A stretch of DNA of 13,641 nt. Source: Streptomyces katrae (GTDB taxonomy: Bacteria > Actinomycetota > Actinomycetes > Streptomycetales > Streptomycetaceae). This document shows positions 1 to 6,615 of the stretch, in pieces. The stretch lies in NCBI RefSeq assembly GCF_000966975.1, contig NZ_JZWV01000566.1:1-13641 (forward strand), given 5' to 3'. The notes beneath the pieces were generated by a model that was given only the letters and a program-made list of their open reading frames with translations, was not told the DNA's origin and ran no database searches. A program made the translations under genes and the position numbers. The stretch's first letter is position 1, and the number at the start of each line of letters is the position of its first letter.

Positions 1-20
1 GAGATGTGTATAAGAGACAG
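1..20 (+). other. Residual Nextera (Tn5 mosaic end) sequencing adapter
   Basis: Bases 2-20 are exactly the 19-bp Tn5 mosaic end AGATGTGTATAAGAGACAG used in Nextera libraries. The G at base 1 fits the Read 2 adapter (which has ...CTCGG before the mosaic end) better than the Read 1 adapter (...GCGTC). The stretch is AT-rich, unlike everything downstream, and lies at the extreme edge. It is therefore untrimmed library sequence at a contig end, not genome. The open frame happens to run through it, so any start codon placed here is an artefact. Confidence 0.97.
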
Positions 21-776
21 CTGCTGGTCCGTACGGGCCGTGAGATGCGGTTGACCCAGGCGGGGGAGGCCCTCGTGCGGCACGCCGCCGGGATCCTGGC
101 CGGGCTGACCGCCGCCGAGGAGGAGGTCGCGGCCATCGCCGGGCTGCGCGCGGGGCGGGTGCGGCTGGTGTCCTTCCCCAGCGGGAGTTCCACGCTGGTG
201 CCGACCGCGCTCGCGGCGATGCGCGCCGAGCACCCGGGCACCCGCATCTCCCTGGTGGAGGCGGAGCCGCCGCGTTCGGTGGAGATGCTGCGCGAGGGCG
301 ACTGCGACCTGGCGCTGGCCTTCCGCTACGGCGGGGCGGCGGCCGTGGCCGAGTGGGAGGACCTCGTGGTCACCCCGCTGCTGACCGACCGGCTCGTCGG
401 GCTCGTTCCCGAGGGGCACCCGCTGGCCGGGGCCGGGCGGGTGGGCATGGCGGAGCTGGCCGACGAGCCCTGGATCGCGGGCTGCCCGCGCTGCCGGCGG
501 CATCTGGTGGAGGTGTGCGAGGGGGCGGGCTTCACCCCGCGCATCGACTTCGCCACCGACGACTACCCGGCCGTGGTCGGGCTGGTCGGCGCGGGGCTGG
601 GCGTGGCGGTGCTGCCGGAGCTGGCGGTGGAGTCCGTACGGGCCAAGGGCGTGAGCACCCTGGCGGTGGAGCCGGCGGTGGAGCGGGAGGTCGTGGCGCT
701 GACGCTGCCCGACCTGGCCCGCGTGCCGGCGGTGGCGGCGACCCTGGGGGAGCTGGTGCGGGCCGCCGCCCGCTGA
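21..776 (+). CDS. LysR-type transcriptional regulator, 5' end missing
   Basis: Probable DNA-binding regulator. The first genomic residues (LLVRTGREMRLTQAGEALV) match the end of the LysR winged helix-turn-helix (usually L-x-R-T-G-R-x-x-x-L-T-x-A-G). The remaining roughly 210 residues form the periplasmic-binding-protein-like effector domain, with the GDCDLALAF and GLGVAVLPELAV signatures. About 251 residues remain of a family norm near 300, so roughly the first 40-50, including the recognition helix, lie off the contig. The apparent start at base 6 is inside adapter sequence and is not real. A Cys-x-x-Cys (codons at 483 and 492) plus a third Cys (516) sit in the effector domain; a redox or metal role is only a guess. 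It converges on whiD with 3 bp between stop codons. The target and effector cannot be told from sequence. Confidence 0.87.
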   Translation: MLVRTGREMRLTQAGEALVRHAAGILAGLTAAEEEVAAIAGLRAGRVRLVSFPSGSSTLVPTALAAMRAEHPGTRISLVEAEPPRSVEMLREGDCDLALAFRYGGAAAVAEWEDLVVTPLLTDRLVGLVPEGHPLAGAGRVGMAELADEPWIAGCPRCRRHLVEVCEGAGFTPRIDFATDDYPAVVGLVGAGLGVAVLPELAVESVRAKGVSTLAVEPAVEREVVALTLPDLARVPAVAATLGELVRAAAR

Positions 777-789
777 CGGTCAGTGCGGC
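765..789. terminator. Possible bidirectional terminator between convergent stop codons
   Basis: The two convergent stop codons (TGA at 774-776 on plus, TCA at 780-782 for minus) lie inside the 11-bp palindrome CTGACGGTCAG (773-783). Flanking GCCGC (765-769) and GCGGC (785-789) can extend the stem around a small internal loop. There is no U tract. It is the only hairpin at this junction, so it could end both transcripts, but its stability is modest. Confidence 0.35.
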
Positions 790-1106
790 GTGATCGGGCC
801 GATGGTGCTGGAGGCGGGGATCAGACGGTGCCGTGCGCGGCCCATCAGTTCCTCGCGCTCGTCCTCGGTGAGGCCGCCCCACACCCCGTAGGGCTCGCGG
901 ACGGCGAGTGCGTGCGCGGCGCACTCCGAGCGCACCGGGCAGCGCATGCAGACCTCTTTAGCCGAGGCCTCGCGCGCACTCCTGGCCGCGCCCCGCTCGC
1001 CCTCCGGGTGGAAGAAGAGGGAGCTGTCGACTCCGCGGCAGGCAGCCAGCAGCTGCCAGTCCCAGAGGTCGGCGTTCGGTCCGGGGAGGCGGGAGAAATC
1101 TGCCAT
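780..1106 (-). CDS. whiD: WhiD, WhiB-family [4Fe-4S] developmental regulator
   Basis: 108-residue Wbl protein. The four cluster-ligand cysteines are visible at C23, C53, C56 and C62 (C-x29-C-x2-C-x5-C), followed by the family turn GVWGG at 74-78 and a basic C-terminus. WhiD of S. coelicolor is needed for late spore maturation and binds an oxygen-sensitive [4Fe-4S] cluster; it is reported to contact region 4 of the principal sigma factor HrdB. The ATG at 1106 is preferred because AGAGGA lies about 7 bases upstream and the protein then begins MADFSRLPGP. An in-frame extension to 1157 (17 more residues) lacks family similarity. It is divergent from bldM, the arrangement known in S. coelicolor, and this supports the whiD call over other Wbl paralogues. 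Confidence 0.95.
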   Translation of the reverse strand: MADFSRLPGPNADLWDWQLLAACRGVDSSLFFHPEGERGAARSAREASAKEVCMRCPVRSECAAHALAVREPYGVWGGLTEDEREELMGRARHRLIPASSTIGPITPH

Positions 1107-1331
1107 GGGTAGTCCTCTTGGTGCCGGTACTGAGGCGGATAGGGTCCATGTCTCCACACCTACTGTCGTAGTAGATGTAAATATGACTCATTGGGAATCT
1201 AGCCTCAGGCACATGCAAAACGGAAGGAAAGCCGCCAAATAGGGCATAGCTCCAGATGGAGGACGCGCGGCGGGTGGCTCCAGCGTCGTGATCGCTTCCT
1301 CACGTAGAGTGCCGAAGGTGTCCGTCCGACC
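1107..1331. promoter_or_regulatory. whiD upstream region (left part of the whiD-bldM divergent intergenic region)
   Basis: Non-coding and clearly less GC-rich around 1170-1200 than the flanking genes, as expected for promoter DNA. It contains a perfect inverted repeat CTACT-N5-AGTAG at 1160-1174, 54 bp upstream of the whiD start. I could not assign convincing -10/-35 elements for whiD. No coding frame here looks real. Confidence 0.55.
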
Positions 1332-1359
1332 CGTAACTCTTTCGAGTGACCATCGTTGA
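1332..1359 (+). promoter_or_regulatory. Sigma-BldN-type promoter for bldM
   Basis: CGTAAC (1332-1337) and CGTTGA (1354-1359) are separated by exactly 16 bp. This matches the -35/-10 consensus I recall for promoters of the ECF sigma factor BldN, whose classic target is bldM. Transcription would start near 1366, giving a leader of about 120 nt before the ATG at 1486. BldN control of bldM is established in S. coelicolor and S. venezuelae; the match here is seen directly. Confidence 0.88.
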
Positions 1360-1390
1360 GAGAGCGAGTGCGGTTGAAACGAGAAGTTCC

Positions 1391-1404
1391 CGGACAGGTG
1401 TCCG
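1391..1404. promoter_or_regulatory. Palindrome CGGACA-GG-TGTCCG in the bldM leader
   Basis: A perfect 6+2+6 inverted repeat lies about 25 bp downstream of the predicted bldM transcription start. It could be an operator for a dimeric regulator, or a leader hairpin. It contains GTGTC (GACAC on the other strand), the core reported for WhiA, but a five-base match carries little weight. Confidence 0.4.
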
Positions 1405-1485
1405 AGGGCATCGACCGCACAGGTGACGATACGTACCAGCCTGGAGGCTCAAGGTGACGCGCATCAGCAGCTGCGGAGGGCGGTC

Positions 1486-2097
1486 ATGACTTCCGTCCTC
1501 GTCTGCGACGACTCCCCGCTTGCCCGAGAGGCGCTCCGTCGCGCGGTTGCCACCGTGCCCGGCGTCGAGCGTGTGACGACGGCCGCCAACGGGGAGGAAG
1601 TCCTCCGCCGCTGGGGTGCCGACCGGTCCGACCTGATTCTGATGGACGTACGGATGCCCGGGCTCGGGGGTGTCGAGACCGTCCGCCGGCTCCTGTCCGC
1701 CGACCCGGGTGCCCGCATCATCATGCTGACGGTCGCCGAGGACCTGGACGGCGTGGCCCTCGCGGTCGCCGCCGGCGCCCGTGGCTACCTGCACAAGGAC
1801 GCCTCGCGCGCCGAACTGCGGGCCACGGTCACCCAGGCGCTCGCCGACCCGACCTGGCGGCTCGCCCCGCGCCGGCTGCGCTCGGCCGAGATGGGCGCCG
1901 CGCCCACCCTCACCGCGCGCGAGATCCAGGTGCTGGAGGGCATGAGCCACGGCCGTTCCAACGCGGAGATCGGGCGCGAGCTCTTCCTCTCCGAGGACAC
2001 GGTCAAGACGCACGCCCGCAGGCTCTTCAAGAAGCTCGGCGCCTCGGACCGGGCGCACGCCGTGGCGCTCGGCTTCCGCTGGGGTCTCGTCCGCTGA
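1486..2097 (+). CDS. bldM: BldM, orphan response regulator of aerial development
   Basis: 203-residue protein with a receiver domain at about 1-120 and a LuxR/NarL-type helix-turn-helix at about 138-198 (TAREIQVLEGMSHGRSNAEIG). Receiver residues are intact: acidic pair D8/D9, phospho-acceptor position D54 (in LILMDVRMPG), T82 and K104. BldM is known as an atypical regulator needed for aerial hyphae and sporulation. It acts as a homodimer at one promoter class and as a heterodimer with WhiI at another, and phosphorylation is not needed for function. No kinase gene is adjacent, consistent with an orphan regulator. The ATG at 1486 has GGAGGG five bases upstream and gives the family length of 203; the in-frame GTG at 1423 has no comparable site. 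Confidence 0.97.
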   Translation: MTSVLVCDDSPLAREALRRAVATVPGVERVTTAANGEEVLRRWGADRSDLILMDVRMPGLGGVETVRRLLSADPGARIIMLTVAEDLDGVALAVAAGARGYLHKDASRAELRATVTQALADPTWRLAPRRLRSAEMGAAPTLTAREIQVLEGMSHGRSNAEIGRELFLSEDTVKTHARRLFKKLGASDRAHAVALGFRWGLVR

Positions 2098-2133
2098 CCG
2101 CGGGAGCGGCGGCCTCCGGCTGACCGGAGCGGT

Positions 2134-2156
2134 CCCGTCCGCCGATGGCGGGCGGG
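2134..2156 (+). terminator. Hairpin terminator after bldM
   Basis: CCCGTCCGCC (2134-2143) and GGCGGGCGGG (2147-2156) form a 10-bp stem with one G-U wobble and a three-base GAT loop, 37 bp after the bldM stop. No U tract follows, which is common for actinobacterial terminators. A smaller stem (CTCCGG/CCGGAG, 2114-2129) lies just upstream. Confidence 0.55.
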
Positions 2157-2262
2157 GCGGCAGGCCCTCTGGGGGCGGCGGGGCGGGAAAGTCCCGTCGC
2201 GACCGGTGTCCCGTCGGGGATTGACGGGGCACAATCCGGGGGACGTGTCGCTTCGGGCGCGA

Positions 2263-2294
2263 TGCCGCATCCTTGATGGTGTGCCGCATTCTTG
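2263..2294 (+). promoter_or_regulatory. Direct repeat upstream of the ECF sigma gene
   Basis: TGCCGCATCCTTG (2263-2275) and TGCCGCATTCTTG (2282-2294) match at 12 of 13 positions with a 19-bp period, close to two helical turns. They lie 59-90 bp before the chosen start of the sigma-factor gene, in otherwise non-coding DNA. The placement suits tandem binding of an activator or repressor. No -10/-35 pair could be assigned with confidence. Confidence 0.4.
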
Positions 2295-2352
2295 GAGAGG
2301 TCGAGTCCTCGGGGACGACGATTCGGGCCGAGCGGAGGGGAGGGCGCAGAAG

Positions 2353-3072
2353 ATGGGTTCCGGCGCACCCGCTCATAACGCTTCGATGCACAACACGGAC
2401 CGCGATGCCACGAACGCTCCGGCGCCAAGGCACCATGGATCGATGCGCGACGACGAGGCCCTGGGGTCACCCCCGGCCGCAGGCCCCACCGGCGCCGCCA
2501 AAGGCGGCAACGCCGGGGCCGTCAGCGCGCTCGTACGCCGTGCGGTCGACGGCGACGAGCAGGCCACGCACGATCTGCTGGCCTTCGTGCACCCCCTCGC
2601 CCTCCGCTACTGCCGCACGCGGCTGTCGCGGCTGCCGGGTGACGCCCGCCACTTCGTCGAGGACCTCGCGCAGGAGGTGTGCGTCGCGGTCCTGATGGCG
2701 CTGCCCCGCTACCGGGACACCGGGCGCCCCTTCGAGGCCTTCGTCTTCGCCATCGCCGCCCACAAGGTCGCCGACCTCCAGCGGGCCGCCATGCGGCACC
2801 CGGGGAGCACCGCCGTCCCGTCCGACGAGATGCCGGAGCGGCCGGACGACTCGCTCGGACCGGAGGAGCGGGCGCTGCTCAGCAGCGACGCCGCCTGGGC
2901 CAAGAAGCTGCTGGCCAACCTGCCGGAGAACCAGCGCGAGCTGCTCGTCCTGCGGGTGGCCGTCGGGCTGACCGCGGAGGAGACCGGCCAGATGCTCGGC
3001 ATGTCCCCGGGCGCGGTGCGGGTCGCGCAGCACCGTGCGCTCAGCCGGCTGCGCGCGCTCGCGGAGCAGTGA
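2353..3072 (+). CDS. shbA: ECF-type RNA polymerase sigma factor, ShbA/SigD-like
   Basis: 239-residue sigma-70 family protein. Region 2 spans about 76-146 (core RNA polymerase binding and -10 recognition, [20 protein letters not shown]). A linker follows at 147-183, then region 4 at about 185-235 with a helix-turn-helix around [25 protein letters not shown]. The first 55 residues are low-complexity and poorly conserved in appearance. The ATG at 2353 has a strong GGAGGGGAGGG 8 bases upstream; ATG 2443 (209 residues) is a possible alternative without a clear ribosome site. Position between bldM and guaB matches ShbA of Streptomyces, reported to drive transcription of the principal sigma gene hrdB, and parallels sigD near guaB2/guaB3 in Mycobacterium tuberculosis. 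No anti-sigma gene is adjacent. The gene symbol rests on synteny plus family. Confidence 0.85.
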   Translation: MGSGAPAHNASMHNTDRDATNAPAPRHHGSMRDDEALGSPPAAGPTGAAKGGNAGAVSALVRRAVDGDEQATHDLLAFVHPLALRYCRTRLSRLPGDARHFVEDLAQEVCVAVLMALPRYRDTGRPFEAFVFAIAAHKVADLQRAAMRHPGSTAVPSDEMPERPDDSLGPEERALLSSDAAWAKKLLANLPENQRELLVLRVAVGLTAEETGQMLGMSPGAVRVAQHRALSRLRALAEQ

Positions 3073-3079
3073 GCCGCCT

Positions 3080-3102
3080 CTCCCGGAATTTCCCGGAGTT
3101 TT
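3080..3102 (+). terminator. Candidate terminator after the sigma gene
   Basis: CTCCCGG (3080-3086) pairs with CCCGGAG (3092-3098) around an AATTT loop with one C-C mismatch, and four T residues follow immediately (3099-3102). It lies 7 bp past the sigma-gene stop. A U run is unusual in this GC-rich genome and raises the likelihood, though the stem is short. Confidence 0.45.
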
Positions 3103-3111
3103 CCATCGTAG

Positions 3112-4713
<1,602 letters not shown>

Positions 4714-4725
4714 CAGCCGACCTGA

Positions 4726-4759
4726 GAAGGGCGGGCCGGGGTGACCGGGCCCGCCCTTC
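4726..4759 (+). terminator. Strong terminator after guaB
   Basis: GAAGGGCGGGCC (4726-4737) and GGCCCGCCCTTC (4748-4759) form a perfect 12-bp stem with a 10-base loop, starting 13 bp after the guaB stop. The descending arm ends in CCCTTC rather than a long U tract. Confidence 0.8.
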
Positions 4760-4914
4760 GGCCGTCTGCGGGTGACCGGCGCTGCGCGCCGCGGACCCCG
4801 CGCCTCAATCGCCGGCGAGGCTGGATTCCGGCGTCCGTACAGCGGTCACCGGAACGCGGGTCCCCGGGGTTCGGGGATACTGGACGGGCAGACCCAGAGG
4901 AAAGGCCACCACAC

Positions 4915-6039
4915 GTGACTGAGATCGAGATCGGGCGCGGCAAGCGCGGCCGCCGGGCGTACGCCTTCGACGACATCGCCATCGTCCCCAGCCGGCGTAC
5001 GCGGGACCCGAAGGAGGTCTCGATCGCCTGGCAGATCGACGCGTACCGCTTCGAGCTCCCCTTCCTGGCCGCCCCCATGGACTCCGTGGTCTCCCCGCAG
5101 ACCGCCATCCGCATCGGCGAGCTCGGCGGCCTCGGCGTGCTGAACCTCGAGGGCCTGTGGACCCGCTACGAGGACCCGCAGCCGCTGCTCGACGAGATCG
5201 CGGAGCTGGACGAGGAGGCCGCCACCCGCCGCCTCCAGGAGATCTACGCCGCGCCGATCCAGGCCGACCTGATCGGGCAGCGCATCAAGGAGGTGCGCGA
5301 CTCGGGCGTCGTCACCGCCGCCGCGCTCTCCCCGCAGCGCACCGCCCAGTTCTCCAAGGCCGTCGTGGACGCGGGCGTCGACATCTTCGTCATCCGCGGC
5401 ACCACCGTGTCGGCCGAGCACGTCTCGGGCGCGGCCGAGCCGCTGAACCTCAAGCAGTTCATCTACGAGCTCGACGTCCCGGTCATCGTCGGCGGCTGCG
5501 CCACCTACACGGCGGCCCTGCACCTGATGCGCACCGGCGCCGCGGGCGTCCTCGTCGGCTTCGGCGGCGGCGCCGCGCACACCACGCGCAACGTGCTCGG
5601 CATCCAGGTCCCGATGGCCACGGCCGTCGCGGACGTGGCCGCGGCCCGCCGCGACTACATGGACGAGTCCGGCGGCCGCTACGTGCACGTCATCGCCGAC
5701 GGCGGCGTGGGCTGGTCCGGCGACCTGCCGAAGGCCATCGCCTGCGGTGCGGACGCCGTGATGATGGGCTCCCCGCTGGCCCGTGCCACCGACGCGCCCG
5801 GCAAGGGCCACCACTGGGGCATGGAGGCCGTCCACGAGGACGTGCCGCGCGGCAAGAAGGTCAACCTCGGCACGGTCGGCACGACCGAGGAGATCCTCAC
5901 CGGCCCGTCGCACACCCCGGACGGCTCGATGAACCTGTTCGGCGCCCTGCGCCGCTCGATGGCCACGACCGGCTACAGCGAGCTCAAGGAGTTCCAGCGG
6001 GTCGAGGTCACGGTCGCGGACTCCCAGCACCGCCGCTGA
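4915..6039 (+). CDS. guaB3: GuaB3-family IMP dehydrogenase-related protein
   Basis: 374-residue TIM-barrel paralogue of IMPDH, without CBS modules. The N-terminal signature (AYAFDDIAIVPSRRTRDP) and the barrel strands align with guaB, but the active-site loop reads GGGAAHTTRN. His222 sits where IMPDH has its catalytic Cys (GSICTTR). The flap is much shortened and lacks the Arg-Tyr pair. The nucleotide-phosphate loop (DGGVGWSGD) is kept, so purine nucleotide binding is plausible while IMP oxidation by the normal mechanism is not. Actinobacterial GuaB3 has, as far as I know, no settled function. GTG 4915 is chosen because AGAGGAAAGG precedes it by 9 bases and the protein then starts at the conserved region; the frame is open back to 4741 through the terminator. 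Adjacent guaB2-guaB3 order is conserved in mycobacteria. Confidence 0.95.
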   Translation: MTEIEIGRGKRGRRAYAFDDIAIVPSRRTRDPKEVSIAWQIDAYRFELPFLAAPMDSVVSPQTAIRIGELGGLGVLNLEGLWTRYEDPQPLLDEIAELDEEAATRRLQEIYAAPIQADLIGQRIKEVRDSGVVTAAALSPQRTAQFSKAVVDAGVDIFVIRGTTVSAEHVSGAAEPLNLKQFIYELDVPVIVGGCATYTAALHLMRTGAAGVLVGFGGGAAHTTRNVLGIQVPMATAVADVAAARRDYMDESGGRYVHVIADGGVGWSGDLPKAIACGADAVMMGSPLARATDAPGKGHHWGMEAVHEDVPRGKKVNLGTVGTTEEILTGPSHTPDGSMNLFGALRRSMATTGYSELKEFQRVEVTVADSQHRR

Positions 6040-6056
6040 CCCGGCTTTCCGTACGA

Positions 6057-6102
6057 ACGCCGGAGGGCCGGCACCCCGAGCGGGGTGCCGGCCCTCCGGC
6101 GT
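6057..6102. terminator. Bidirectional terminator between guaB3 and the small membrane protein gene
   Basis: A perfect 21-bp stem (6057-6077 with 6082-6102) closes on a four-base GAGC loop. It lies 17 bp after the guaB3 stop and 7 bp past the end of the opposing gene, so it can serve both convergent transcripts. Outer arms include CGCCGGAGGGCC and GGCCCTCCGGCG. Confidence 0.88.
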
Positions 6103-6109
6103 GTGCGGA

Positions 6110-6457
6110 TCAGGCGGTCTTGCGGCCGACCTGGAAGGCCGCGTAGCCGCCGATGGCGAGGAAGAGGAAGGTCAGCGGGTCCACGCCTTCCTTCCAGCTG
6201 TCGATCACCTCGGAGGTGCGGTTGGTCAGCACGTCCACGACGCTCTCGGAGAGCTGGTCGGCGCCGTCCAGGGCGATGCCGAACAGCTGGCCGGCGAGCA
6301 CGGAGACGACGGAGACCAGGGCGGCGACGACCGGCAGGACGGCGTTGCGCCCGCCGGCCTTGGCGGCGGCGAAGCCGACGTTGCCCTTGCGGGCCGGGGC
6401 CTGGGCGGGGGCCGGGGTGTAGGACGAGGGCGCGGGCGGCTGGAAGTTCTGGCTCAT
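6110..6457 (-). CDS. Small two-helix membrane protein of unknown function
   Basis: 115 residues; not a family I recognise. The first 30 or so residues are Pro/Ala/Gln-rich and polar (MSQNFQPPAPSS...), with basic residues (ARKG) before a hydrophobic segment at about 39-63 (VLPVVAALVSVVSVLAGQLFG). A central amphipathic stretch at 64-92 (D, E, S rich) precedes a second hydrophobic segment at about 93-108 (PLTFLFLAIGGYAAFQVG), ending RKTA. The layout suggests both termini in the cytoplasm with a short external loop. The ATG at 6457 is preceded by a G-rich run (seven G) rather than a canonical site. Codon bias fits a real gene, and the strong terminator sits directly at its 3' end. Its promoter region holds the repeats at 6482-6522. 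Role unknown. Confidence 0.75.
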   Translation of the reverse strand: MSQNFQPPAPSSYTPAPAQAPARKGNVGFAAAKAGGRNAVLPVVAALVSVVSVLAGQLFGIALDGADQLSESVVDVLTNRTSEVIDSWKEGVDPLTFLFLAIGGYAAFQVGRKTA

Positions 6458-6481
6458 GCGGGAAATCCCCCCCAGGGATTC

Positions 6482-6522
6482 GGGCGCACGTGTGCCCGGC
6501 GGGCATAAGTGCGAGATAAGTG
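6482..6522. promoter_or_regulatory. Operator-like repeats upstream of the small membrane protein gene
   Basis: GGGCGCACGTGTGCCC (6482-6497) is a 16-bp palindrome around CACGTG with one mismatched pair, 25-40 bp upstream of the start at 6457. Next to it, ATAAGTG occurs twice (6505-6511 and 6516-6522) with an 11-bp period, one helical turn, in an AT-richer patch. Read on the minus strand these are CACTTAT repeats where a promoter would be expected. No clear -10/-35 pair was identified. Confidence 0.4.
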
Positions 6523-6562
6523 ACGCCGCAGGCTAGCAGGGGACTGCGGCATTCCTGGAGGG

Positions 6563-6591
6563 GATTTCGGTCGGATGATCGAACCGGAATC
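6563..6591 (-). terminator. Candidate terminator after the dehydrogenase-like gene
   Basis: An imperfect inverted repeat (GATTTCGGTCG at 6563-6573 against CGAACCGGAATC at 6580-6591) with one mismatch and one bulge encloses a GATGAT loop. It lies 25 bp beyond the stop of the minus-strand gene. Modest stem and no U run. Confidence 0.4.
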
Positions 6592-6615
6592 GGGCCGTGA
6601 CCTGCGGCGGGCCGG

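Noticed and set aside
1345..1359. Possible BldD box (AGTGA half-site) within the bldM promoter
   Set aside because: Only one half-site is present; no TCAC-type partner at suitable spacing, so not reported although bldM is a known BldD target elsewhere.
2221..2234. TTGACG...CACAAT as a promoter for the sigma gene
   Set aside because: The two hexamers are only 2 bp apart and no other hexamer fits at normal spacing.
1300..2436. Minus-strand open frame of 378 codons spanning bldM and its flanks
   Set aside because: It covers the BldN promoter, the bldM coding region and a terminator, has no recognisable domain, and its composition is that of an antisense shadow.
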